NCBI GenBank assembly: GCA_034008185.1
Contig: CM067081.1
Span: 104,727,265-104,791,264, forward strand
Direction of reading: 5' to 3'
From: Gorsachius magnificus
Taxonomy: Eukaryota; Chordata; Aves; Pelecaniformes; Ardeidae
DNA length: 64,000 bases
Below are positions 10,709 to 20,427 of this stretch, one piece after another. The stretch's first letter is position 1, and every line of letters starts with the position of its first letter. The position numbers and the translations under genes were made by a program. Under the pieces are notes generated by a model that did not search any database, was not told where the DNA came from, and saw only the letters and a list, made by a program, of their open reading frames with translations.

Positions 10709-13402
10709 TATGACCTGATTGCCATTACGGAAACTTGGTGGGATGAATCCCACGACTGGCATGTAGCTATTGATGGCTACAGGCTGTTCAGAAGGTACAG
10801 GCGAGGAAGGAGGGGTGGAGGCATTGCCCTTTACATCAAGAAATCATTACAGTGTGAAGAGCTGTCCCTGAAGAATAGCCACGAGCAGGTCGAAAGCTTA
10901 TGGATAAGAATCAGAGAGAGAGGCAACAAAGGGAAGCTGGTGGTTGGTGTCTACTACAGGCCGCCAGATCAAGAGGCGCCGACTGACGAAGCGTTCTTCC
11001 TCCAACTCCGGGAGGCTTCGTGCTCGCAGGCTCTTGTCCTGCTGGGGGACTTCAACCACCCTGACATCTGCTGGAAAACCAACACAGCAAGCTGTAGGCA
11101 ATCCAGCAGGTTTCTCGAATGCATTGAGGACAACTTCTTAAGCCAGGTAATAGACACCTGTACCTGAGGGGATGCGATACTGGACCTGGTGGTCACCAAT
11201 GTAAGCGAGCTCGTCGGAAATGTCAAGATCGAAGGCAGCCTGGGCTGCAGTGATCATGCGATGGTAGAGCTCACGCTCCAGAGGGAAATGGGAAGAACAA
11301 AGAGTATACTCAGGACCCTGAATTTTAGAAAAGCAAACTTCCAGCTCCTCAAGGAGATAGTCGGAAGGACTCCCTGGGAAACGGTCCTCAGGGACAGGGG
11401 AACAGAACAGAGCTGGCAGATCTTTAAGGATGTGATCCACAGAGCGCAAGAGCTCTCGATCCCTAGGTGTAAGAAATCGGGCAAAGAAGGGAAGAGACCA
11501 GCATGGCTGAGACGAGAGATGCTGGTCAAACTAAGGAGGAAGAGGGAACTGCACAGGCAGTGGAAGCAGGGACAGGCATCCTGGGAAGAGTATAGGGATG
11601 CGGTCCGGTTGTGTAGGAATGGGGTCAGGAAGGCCAAGGCTCAGCTGGAGCTAAACTTGGCTAGGGATGCAAAGAATAACAAGAAGGGTTTCTACAGGTA
11701 TATCAGCTGGAAAAGGATGGTTAAAGAAAGCGTACCGCCGCTGATGAGCAAGACCGGCAAGCTGGTAACAGCAGATGAGGAGAAGGCTGAGGTACTCAAC
11801 AATTTATTTGCCTCAGTCTTCACTGGCAACCTCTCTCCTCACCCCACCCGAGTCGATGGATGGCATGAGGGGGACCGGGAGGGCAAAACCCCTCCTGCTG
11901 TAGGAGAAGATCAGGTTCGTGACCACCTGAGGAACCTGAATGCACATAAGTCTATGGGACCTGATGAGATGCATCCCAGAGTCCTGAGGGAATTGGCCGA
12001 TGTAGTGGCCAAGCCACTCTCCATGATATTTGAAAAGTCATGGCAGTCAGGTGAAGTCCCTGGTGACTGGAAGAAGGGAAACATTGTGCCCATTTTCAAA
12101 AAGGGTAGAAAGGAAGACCCCAGGAATTACTAACCTGTCAGCCTCACCTCTGTGCCTGGGAAGATCATGGAACAGATCCTCCTAGAAGCTGTGCTAAGGC
12201 ACATGGAGGCCAGGGAGGTAATTTGCGATAGCCAGCATGGCTTCACCAAGGGCAAGTCCTGCCTGACGAACCTAGTGACTTTCTATGATGGTGTGACAGC
12301 AACGGTGGGCAAGGGAAAACCAATGGATGTCATCTATCTAGACTTCTGCAAAGCCTTTGACACGGTCCCCCACAACATCCTTCTCTCTAAATTGGAGAGC
12401 TATGGATTTGACGGGTGGACTGTTTGGTGGATAAGGAACTGGCTGGATGGTCGCATCCAGAGGGTAGTGGTCAATAGCTTAATGTCCGGATGGAGACTGG
12501 TGACGAGTGGTGTCCCTCAGGGGTCCGTACTGGGACCGGTGCTGTTTAATGTTTTCATCAATGACTTAGACAGAGAGATCGAGTGCACCCTCAGCAAGTT
12601 TGTGGATGACACCAAACTGAGTGGTGCGGTTGACACACCAGAAGGATGGAATGTCATCTAGAGAGACCTGGACAGGCTGGAGAGGTGGGCCTGTGTGAAC
12701 CTCATGAGGTTCAACAAGGCCAAGTGCAAGGTCCTGCACCTGGGTCGGGGTAACCCCCAGTATCAGTACAGTCTGGGGGAAGAAAGGATTGAGAGCAGCC
12801 CTGCCGAGAGGGACTTGGGGGTGCTGGTGGATGAAAAGCTGGACATGAGCCGGCAATGTGCGCTGGCAGCCCAGAAGGCCAACCGTATTCTGGGCTGCAT
12901 CAGGAGAAGCGTGGCCAGCAGGTCAAGGGAGGTGATTCTGCCCCTCTACTCTGCTCTGGTGAGACCTCCCCTGGAGTACTGCGTCCAGCTCTGGAGCCCT
13001 CAGCACAAGAAGGACATGGAACTGTTGGAGCGGGTCCAGAGGAGGGCTACAAAAATGATCTGAGAGCTGGAGCACCTCTCCTATGAGGACAGGCTGAGGG
13101 AGTTGGGCTTGTTCAGCCTGGAGAAAAGGCAACTGCGGGAAGACCTGATTGCGGCCTTTCAGTACCTAAAGGGGGCCTATAGGAAAGATGGGGAAAATCT
13201 TTTTAGTAGGGTCAGCTGTGTCAGGACAAGGGGTAATGGTTTTAAACTAAAACAGGGTAGGTTTAGACTGGATATAAGGAGGAAATTCTTTACAATGAGG
13301 GTGATGAAACACTGGAACGGGTTGCCCAGAGAGGTAGTGGAGGCCCCATCCCTGGAAACCTTCAAGGCCAGGTTGGATGGGGCTCTGAGCAACCTGATCT
13401 AG
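10709..13402 (+). pseudogene. CR1 ORF2 (endonuclease and reverse transcriptase) with four stop codons
   Basis: ORF2 encodes an APE-type endonuclease that nicks the target and a reverse transcriptase that copies CR1 RNA. Endonuclease motifs seen are ITETWW (catalytic Glu at 10730-10732), GDFNH (11045-11059) and SDH (11249-11257); the N-terminal Asn motif is lost with the truncation. Reverse transcriptase motifs are [32 protein letters not shown] (Asp at 12341), [11 protein letters not shown] (from 12506) and the catalytic box at 12599-12610. That box reads F-V-D-D rather than F-A-D-D. One frame stays open from 10709 to the natural end at 13402 (SNLI then stop) with no frameshift. It is broken only by TGA 11165, TAA 12131, TAG 12659 and TGA 13061, each explicable by one C-to-T change. 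The copy is therefore inactive but lightly damaged. Confidence 0.93.
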
Positions 13403-13495
13403 TTAGCGGTGTCCCTGGTCACTGCAGGGAGGTTGGACTAGATGGCCTCTAGGGGTCCCTTCCAACCCAAAACATTCTATGATTCTATGATTCTA
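10709..13495 (+). mobile_element. long, relatively young CR1 LINE, 5' truncated
   Basis: This is the most complete transposon in the window, about 2.8 kb. CR1 homology begins inside the endonuclease domain at the tyrosine of YDLIAITETWW, so the 5' UTR, ORF1 and the start of ORF2 are missing, as is usual for target-primed insertion that stops early. It includes the remaining endonuclease, the whole reverse transcriptase, the C-terminal region, a short 3' UTR and a tail of two and a half ATTCTATG octamers (13474-13495). It is clearly richer in G, C and CpG than the flanks. I found no convincing target duplication. The copy at 57728-59363 is its close relative. Confidence 0.95.
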
Positions 13496-15548
13496 CATGT
13501 ACCTTGAAACTGTTCTTCTTCACCCTGCATATCTCCCCCTTGCATTTTTTTTTAAATTTGTTTTCTGGTATGTAATGGATTACTTCACTGAAATAATACT
13601 TTCTGCTTATATCTAAAAATAGAACTAATACCATTACAAACATAACCATAAAATGCAAAAGAAAGGTTTTAGTTGTCAGTCTTACAGAAAACAGATGAGT
13701 CTGGTGGTTAGGGAGTGTGCCTTTTATTGGGAATTTAAATGAGAGACATTTACCTAATGCACTGAAATTTTCCCAATGAAAAGAATCCAAATCAGAGCAC
13801 TTTGCAGTAGAACAAGATGAATAACCTTGCAGACATCAGTGTTGAATATAAAGAGCATGCGCTGTACAAATTAAATGATCACACGCATTAGATTCCTGCA
13901 GTTGCAAGCAACAATTTAGCAGAAACCACCAGTGGTTATTTTTGTCCTTGATTTTTATTTCCAGCAGGTGTCTCCTCCTGGTAAAGGTGAGGGACTCCTA
14001 AAAGACAGAGTGGAAATAGTGAGCGTATAAATAGACCCCAGGTCTTTTAAAATTAAATGGATGTTCCTGAAGCTTAAAATATCCTTTAAGTGTGCACTTA
14101 TAATTTTATTTAAAGGTGGAGGCTGCTTGTCAGGAACTCCAGTTGCTATGATTAGATTGACAAACTGATACCGCTATTGATGGTTTAAGGCCAAATCAAC
14201 AGACTGGCTTTGAGGAAGATAGGTATTACAACTAACATAATAAAATATTTGTTTGATAGCCTACCACAAATTATGGCTATGTATTTCCTACAACACCTAG
14301 GAGAATGCAGTGGTGAAGTGTCCCATTAAAAAGTAAACAAACCCCACAAAAACCTCAACCATGAAAACATTAAGCCTTGTCTGACCCTAAATGTCAGCCC
14401 CATGCAAAATCCAGGGCAAGCATATGGAAGAGAACCAATGTAAGACAAAGGACATCCAAAGATTTCAGGGGAGGTCATGGGAAATGTCGCCTACCTTGTA
14501 TTTGATTATAATCAGTTCTAATTGTTACAAGGTTCATGTTGTTTTTAAAGAATGCAGTAATAAAATTTCAGCTTCCTGGAACTTGAACAAAATGTTGCAT
14601 TTAATATGAGAAGAGTCTTTCCTTGGAGATTGTGTTGACTGATAGTAAATGTGACTTGTCATCTTTAGTTTCAAATAGCTGTCTGCACTAAATATTATCA
14701 GAATGCTTAATATTGTTACTAAAAAGAAGATAAAGTAAATTTCTCCTTAGGCAAAAGAAATAAATTATAGTTGATTATATAATAGGTTTCAATTTTTTAG
14801 AAAACAATTTTCTTTTTCTTTGTTACTTTTCATGATCATTATTATTAATTTTATTAATTTTTACAAGTTTAAGCACTAAAAATTCATTTTAATGGTTGCA
14901 GCTTTCAGCTCAGTACAGCTATATAGTATGTGACATCCAGAAGGAACTCTTCTAAACATGCTGTACTTGGTATACTGGGCCAGATTCTGAGCTCCAATAA
15001 ATTCCTTTGAGACACTCAAAATTACCATGAATGCTGTTCTTCTGAACTAGGTTCTTAACTTTTCTTTTTGCAGTCCACCCTGGTACATTGGGCAGTAAGG
15101 GGGGGAGATGGGTTTGCAGAATCCTATGTAAGAAGTAGGGTTCAGAAAATATTTATATTTTTTAAATCCTCCTACAAAATAATGCTTATACATAATTATG
15201 CATCTCTACTATAGAATTTAAAACTAGATTTGAAATACCCTAGAAGGGTGATCAATCTCTCATAAATTCTATATGTGCTTTTTTCACAAGGAGGTATATA
15301 CAGGGGTTTTTTCCATGGGCAGAATGCACCTGTGAGTTTTTCTGTTCCTCATTATGTCCTCATTATCAAGTCCCAGGCCAGAATCGGTTACCTGACTCAT
15401 GTAATTCTCTCATTGTAAGATGGGCCTTCCAATCCCAACTTGACTTTCCGTTTCCCATGACAGGTGCTAGCATCCTATAGCTCTCTTCCCCAACAGAATG
15501 GAGGACTGGTGATCAGTGGTCAAAATGTCATTTGCAACAAAGAATATG
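13496..15548. other. AT-rich noncoding sequence
   Basis: No gene, RNA or repeat family was recognised. The open frames present are about 100 codons or shorter, and their products resemble nothing I know. Confidence 0.55.
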
Positions 15549-15606
15549 ACTGGACTCAATGATCTTAAAGGTCTTTTCCAACCTAAATGATTCTGTGATC
15601 CTATAA
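15549..15606 (+). mobile_element. CR1 3' tail fragment
   Basis: A stretch of about 58 bases matches the end of CR1: tggactcaatgatcttaaag, then gtcttttccaacc and ATTCTGTG. Only the extreme 3' end is present, so this is either a very short truncated insertion or the remains of a decayed one. Confidence 0.85.
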
Positions 15607-15950
15607 CTCATTCAAACAATTGTTTAAGAGAAACTGTAAATGGCAAACCAGGCATTCTCCAAGGCCTGTCCTCCCTGGACCTGAGTAGGGCTATGAAGGC
15701 AACCTGTTCTTCCAAAGCAAATGCATTTCTTTCTGTCACTCTTTCACAGTCTTAATAATCTTACTCAGACAACTTCTCAAGGGTAATTCTCCTTTGGAGA
15801 AACTTCTGATAAGTCATTACTGCATTTTGTTCTGCAAATCCAGAGCCTGGCAGAACACACTTGGAACGCAGGATACATTGTTCCTGAAGCTAATGGATCT
15901 GTTCATAGTCTTTCAAGAACAGTTGGCTATCTTGTTCAGTGATCCTTTCT

Positions 15951-16076
15951 TGTTTGGTTTTTTTTTTTATATTATTTGGTTTTGTGAGTGTGTGTGCATG
16001 TTGGGTTTTTGGCTGTTTGGTTGGTTTGGTTTGTGGGTTTTGGGTTTGTTTGTTTGTTTGTTTTGGTTGGGTTTTC
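15951..16076. repeat. G/T low-complexity tract with (GTTT)n core
   Basis: The plus strand is almost entirely G and T for about 125 bases. It includes several consecutive GTTT units near 16045-16062 and other TTGG and TGTG runs. It is simple sequence; the open frames crossing it are artefacts of composition. Confidence 0.8.
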
Positions 16077-16415
16077 CATGGCATAGTAAGACAGTATTGT
16101 CATTTTTGGAACATTTATAAAAAACATCTGCATTGTAACACCTGTGATGTCTAGTTTCACAGTAGTCCAAGTAACTCTGCGTGATCTACAGTCAGAGCAC
16201 TCACTGTAGAGATAAACATGAGTTCTTAATAGCTTTTATTGCAACTAAATATTAGCACTGTTGAGTATCAGCACAATCTGAGTGTTGACACAAGGCTTTT
16301 TTTTGGAAATGCAATGGACTACACTTCTTGAGCCCTACTGCAATTGGGTTACATTAGACCTTTCCAATGTATTAAAGGAGTTGCCTCCCACCTACCCTTT
16401 TATTAACTCTTTGAT

Positions 16416-16432
16416 AAAAAAAAAAAAAAAAA
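16416..16432. repeat. A17 homopolymer
   Basis: A run of 17 A residues. No retroposed body is recognisable upstream, so I do not call it the tail of a specific element. Confidence 0.8.
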
Positions 16433-18396
16433 GATTGTGGAGCATTTCTGGGGTGAGATGAAATGGAAATATTGTTATTGATTTATTCATACAGTCTTCA
16501 TTTTCTTGGCTGTGATAAATTTAATAGTTGTTTATTGGTCCCTGGGTTTCACTGGTCAGCATTCCTCCATCTCACACACATAGAGGACCCCATGCCTGCA
16601 AAGCCCTTGTTTTAACTTTGTGCACCTGAGGAGGCCATTAATTCATGGTTTGTGATTCTCTCCAGAATGGAGGCCAAAGTACAACTGCCATTTGTGTTTG
16701 GGTAATCCGGTCACTTGACAAAAACAAATAGTTTGCATTTTTATAACGGTAGCCATCTGTTTCTATTTTTCAATGTATACCTTAGAAGTAATAGTCAGAA
16801 ATTCAAGGATTCTAGTTCAGCAGTATTCAAGCTATCAATACTGACTGAAGGAAAGAATAGCACTGACAACATTTTACCTTTTAGAAATGGCCTGGAAGAG
16901 GGGAATCTTTCAAGGAAAATCTATTGTTCAGCTGAAAAGCCATGAGTTCATGAAAGCAATTTGCAGTGTGGCAAATACATAGGCTAGCATGAACATCATG
17001 GTCTTGCCCATTTTTTTGCCAGTTTGCCTCTTACTCTGGTTACCTTGCTCTTGCACACTGTGCTCATCCAAGGGTTCAAGCTGCATGTGGCAGAGGAACT
17101 CTTGACCTCCTGAGCGCTCTGGTTTGTTCCTGCTTTAAAGCAGCCTCTTAAAGTCAGCTCAAAGGAGTGTCAGTCAGACTGAGAGATGCATCAGGGAGGA
17201 GTCATATCTGCCGCCAAAATATTTCCAGGAACTGAAGATGAAAACCGGATGGCAAAGGACTTCTACAGCTGGAGAAGATGAATTTAACTTTAGATATATT
17301 TGTTATGGCTCATAAGAGTGGGATCAGTGTTGAAAATCTGCTACTGGCAAGAAGAAGGCAGGGGGAGATTTTAATTATAAACATTTATTAACAACGAATG
17401 CAGAGACATGATAGGGAGAAAGAGAGCTTTCATTTTTAACACATGTGCATTATTAATCATGAATGATACTAGGGTTACAAACAGGAATCTGCCTGGAGGC
17501 AGAGGGCAAAAGAGATGATTTTTATTAAACATATTGAGCCAATTTCTGTCCTCTGACATATGCACGCAACATCTATTGAACTCCATGGGAGACCTATATT
17601 TGCATTGCAGGGCATAATTGTACTCTGCATGTTCCATACCTATTAAATATAATTAAAAATAAAGTTCAAGGCAGGGCTGAGGGATATGTCGTTGAGGCAG
17701 GGTTAGGGCCAAGGTAATCTACTTTATCAATATACATTTCCTAAGGTGCCTTGTATCTTGGCAGGCAATAAAAAAAAGATGTAATTCATATGATATGAAT
17801 ATACACTGATACATGTTGTGTAATATTTCCTGTTATAACACCAGTTACAATCCTTTTTGTTGCTTTTAAAAGATTTGTAAAGGATGGTTAAAGCTAAAAA
17901 GCTAAAACAAAGGTTTAAACTTCTGGGAACACCATGAATGTTCCAGCATGATGCTTACTGAAACACAAAGATATCCCCTAATGCAACAAAATTAAACAAT
18001 TAAATGAAGCTGTAATCATTAGTATTATCATTGCGTTTCTATCTGAAGTGTTAAGTTGTAGCCCTGTTTTATATTATGTCTTTTCAATTGGGAATGTTTC
18101 TCTGCATTCCAGAGGAATCTTATTTCTGTGCTGTGAGACTGAGTTGTCCTTTGTGATTTTCTGTAAGTGAATTTTACATGGTTTTACTAACTTCATGGAT
18201 TCAGCTGTTATAGCTATGCCTGAATATTTTCTAATTTGCTTGCCATCTGTCAAGTTATTTTGTTATGTATTTTGTACATCTTATTTTAGAGCTCATGGTC
18301 TAGTCCATATTCACAAGAAGGGGGCCTTCTTCCCAGCAATTTTCTGCCACTCATCATGCCACTGCCCTCCTCATAGTCATATGAGTTACCCTTTGC

Positions 18397-19385
18397 TGGG
18401 TAAAAAACTGGCTGGATGGCTGGACGCAAGGAGTTGTGGTGAATGGAGTTAAATCCATTTGGTGATCAGTCACAAGTGGTGTTCCCCAGGGCTCAGTGTT
18501 GGGGCCAGGTCTGTTTAATATCTTTATCAATGATCTGGAAAAGATGATCAAGTGCACCCTCAGTAAGTTTGCAGACCACACCAAGTTGGGAGGGAGTCCT
18601 GATCTGCTTGAGGGTAGGAAGGCTCTACAGAGGGACATAGACAGGCTGGATCAGTGGGCTGAGGTCAATTGTATGAGGTTCAGCAAGGCTCCATACTGGG
18701 TCCTGCACTCCTGCACTTGGGTCATAACAACCCCATGCAACGCTACAGGTTTGGGGAAGAGTGGCTGAAGAGCTGCCTGGCAGAAAAGGACCTGGGGGTG
18801 TTGGTTGACAGCTAGCTAGATATGAGCCAGAAGTGTGCCCAGGTGGCCAAGAAGGCCAATGACATCCTGGCTTGTATCAGGAATAGTGTGGCCAGCAGGA
18901 GCAGGGAAGCCGTCGTGCCCCTGTACTCCGCACTGGTGAGGCCGTACCTCGAATACTGTGTTCAGTTTTGGGGCCCTCACTACAAGAAAGATGTTGAGGT
19001 GTTGGAGTGTGTCCAGAGAAGGGCAATGAAGCTGGTGAAGGGTCTAGAGCACAAGTCTGATGAGGAGCAGCTGAGAGAACTGGGGTTGTTTAGCCTGGAG
19101 AAGAGGAGGCTGAGGGGAGACCTCATTGCCCTCTACAACTGCCTGACAGGAGGCTGTAGCCAGGTGGGTGTCGGTCTCTTCTCCCTGGTAACTAGTGATA
19201 GGAAACTAATGAGAGGAATTGGCCTCAAGCTGCATCAGGGGAGGTTTGGATTGGATATTAGGAAAAATTTCTTTACTGAAAGAGTGGTCAAACATTGGAA
19301 CAGGCTGCCCAGAGAGGTGGCGGAGTCACTATCCCTGGAGGTATTTAAAAGATGGGTAGACAAGGTGCTTAGGGACATCGTTTAG
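18397..19385 (+). pseudogene. CR1 ORF2 C-terminal remnant, frameshifted
   Basis: This remnant of the CR1 reverse transcriptase reads [14 protein letters not shown] and then the catalytic box as F-A-D-H (second catalytic Asp changed to His), so it would be inactive. An exact 8-base tandem duplication (tcctgcac twice, 18701-18716) shifts the frame. Removing one unit restores one continuous frame through [12 protein letters not shown] to the next break. That break is a TAG at 18813-18815 within LVDS-stop-LDMS. Beyond it the frame is open from 18816 to 19385, covering [27 protein letters not shown] and the terminal KVLRDIV. The 3' end of the protein is unusually intact. Confidence 0.9.
18701..18716. 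repeat. 8-bp tandem duplication inside CR1
   Basis: The octamer tcctgcac occurs twice back to back. Other CR1 copies in the window have it once (gtcctgcacctgggtc), so the second unit is a secondary insertion private to this copy. It causes the frameshift in the ORF2 remnant. Confidence 0.9.
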
Positions 19386-20393
19386 TGGTGGACTTGGCAG
19401 TGCTAGGTTAATTCATGGTTAGACTTGATGATCTTGGAGGTCTTTTCCAACCCAGATGATTCTGTGATTATATGATATTTGAGTGCTCAGATTCTTTTCA
19501 TCTATGCCCACTGCTTGCTGAACTCAGACCTCTCTTTTCTTGATACTTTATACTCAAATTAGAGAGCTTTTAACACTTCATGACCCTGAGCTGAGTGCTT
19601 TAAACTGTCTCCTGTAAGTAATTTTTAAGACTCTTGAGTAACTTGCACTGGTGATTCAGATTATGAGACCTGTTAGACAGAAAGTTGCCTTTTATCTTAA
19701 GCCACTCCTGATGATAGGTTTGGAAGACTTCACCCTTTCCTTGTTTGTCAGGTAAAGAAAGCTATCAGATTTACTTAATTACTTTCTGTTTTGAGGACTG
19801 CAGATTCCAGTCTAACTATTCTGATCAAGATCTTAATGCAAAGGTAGATTCCTGCTTACTCAGTCTGTCTATTCTTCCTGCTTTCTGTGCATAGTCAAAT
19901 ATTAATGTGAAGTGATCTAAGGAAACATTGGCCACTCCTTTTTTTGCCCATCCTGTACAGGGTATAGAAAAATGAGCACCTTGATTGTGAGCACCTTTGG
20001 GGACCAGTGAGATCCCAGGCATCAGGTAAGAAAATTTGTTCTCATGGGCAACCTTCTGTTGTCCTTCCCATGAGCAGCTTTGTTTCAGAGGATGTTTGAG
20101 TCTCCATGTAGTGCCCCACAACTGTGTGTGAAGTACTTAGAGACAGGAGTGAAATCATGTCTTTCCCATAGACTTCAATGAGACATAATGATTTGCTTTG
20201 TCTGAAAAGAGAGGGAATATATAGACAGTGTGGGAAGAGAAAAGGACCTTTTCTCTGAGAAAGCAGATTAGATGGTCAAGACAGAAACCTCCTCTTCTTC
20301 CTAAATGCCTCCTGCACCTGGTCACATATGCTATCTAGGAGAGTTTCAAGTGAAAGGAACAGCTCTGTGGTTTTCTTCAGGATGCAGAAGTAG

Positions 20394-20427
20394 CATTCTA
20401 CTAATCCCCATTAGTAGAATGATGGGG
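20394..20427. repeat. perfect 12-bp inverted repeat with overlapping alternative hairpin
   Basis: CATTCTACTAAT (20394-20405) is followed by a CCCC loop and its exact reverse complement (20410-20421). A second, mutually exclusive pairing joins CCCCAT (20406-20411) with ATGGGG (20422-20427). Both are direct readings of the sequence. The stem is too short for a typical microRNA precursor and no terminal target duplication is obvious, so function is unknown. Confidence 0.85.

Larger units (their letters stand above)
15607..18396. other. AT-rich noncoding sequence
   Basis: No gene could be supported. It contains a G/T tract (15951-16076) and an A17 run (16416). An open frame of 108 codons across the G/T tract is low-complexity and not credible as protein. 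Confidence 0.55.
18397..19476 (+). mobile_element. older CR1 LINE, 3' portion
   Basis: A 5'-truncated CR1 of about 1.1 kb begins in the reverse transcriptase (NWLDGWTQ region) and runs to the 3' end, where the tail block gtcttttccaacccagatg and ATTCTGTG appear. Its sequence is much closer to the minus-strand CR1 at 56798-57720 than to the young copies: the two share wording such as AQVAKKAND and [14 protein letters not shown], plus an in-frame TAG. No clear target duplication was found. Confidence 0.93.

Noticed and set aside
11254..11637. 127-codon minus-strand open frame
   Set aside because: It is the antisense shadow of the CR1 endonuclease-to-reverse-transcriptase linker and has no motif of its own.
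15794..16120. Membrane-like open frame rich in Phe, Trp, Gly and Leu
   Set aside because: Its hydrophobic stretch is a direct translation of the G/T low-complexity tract at 15951-16076.
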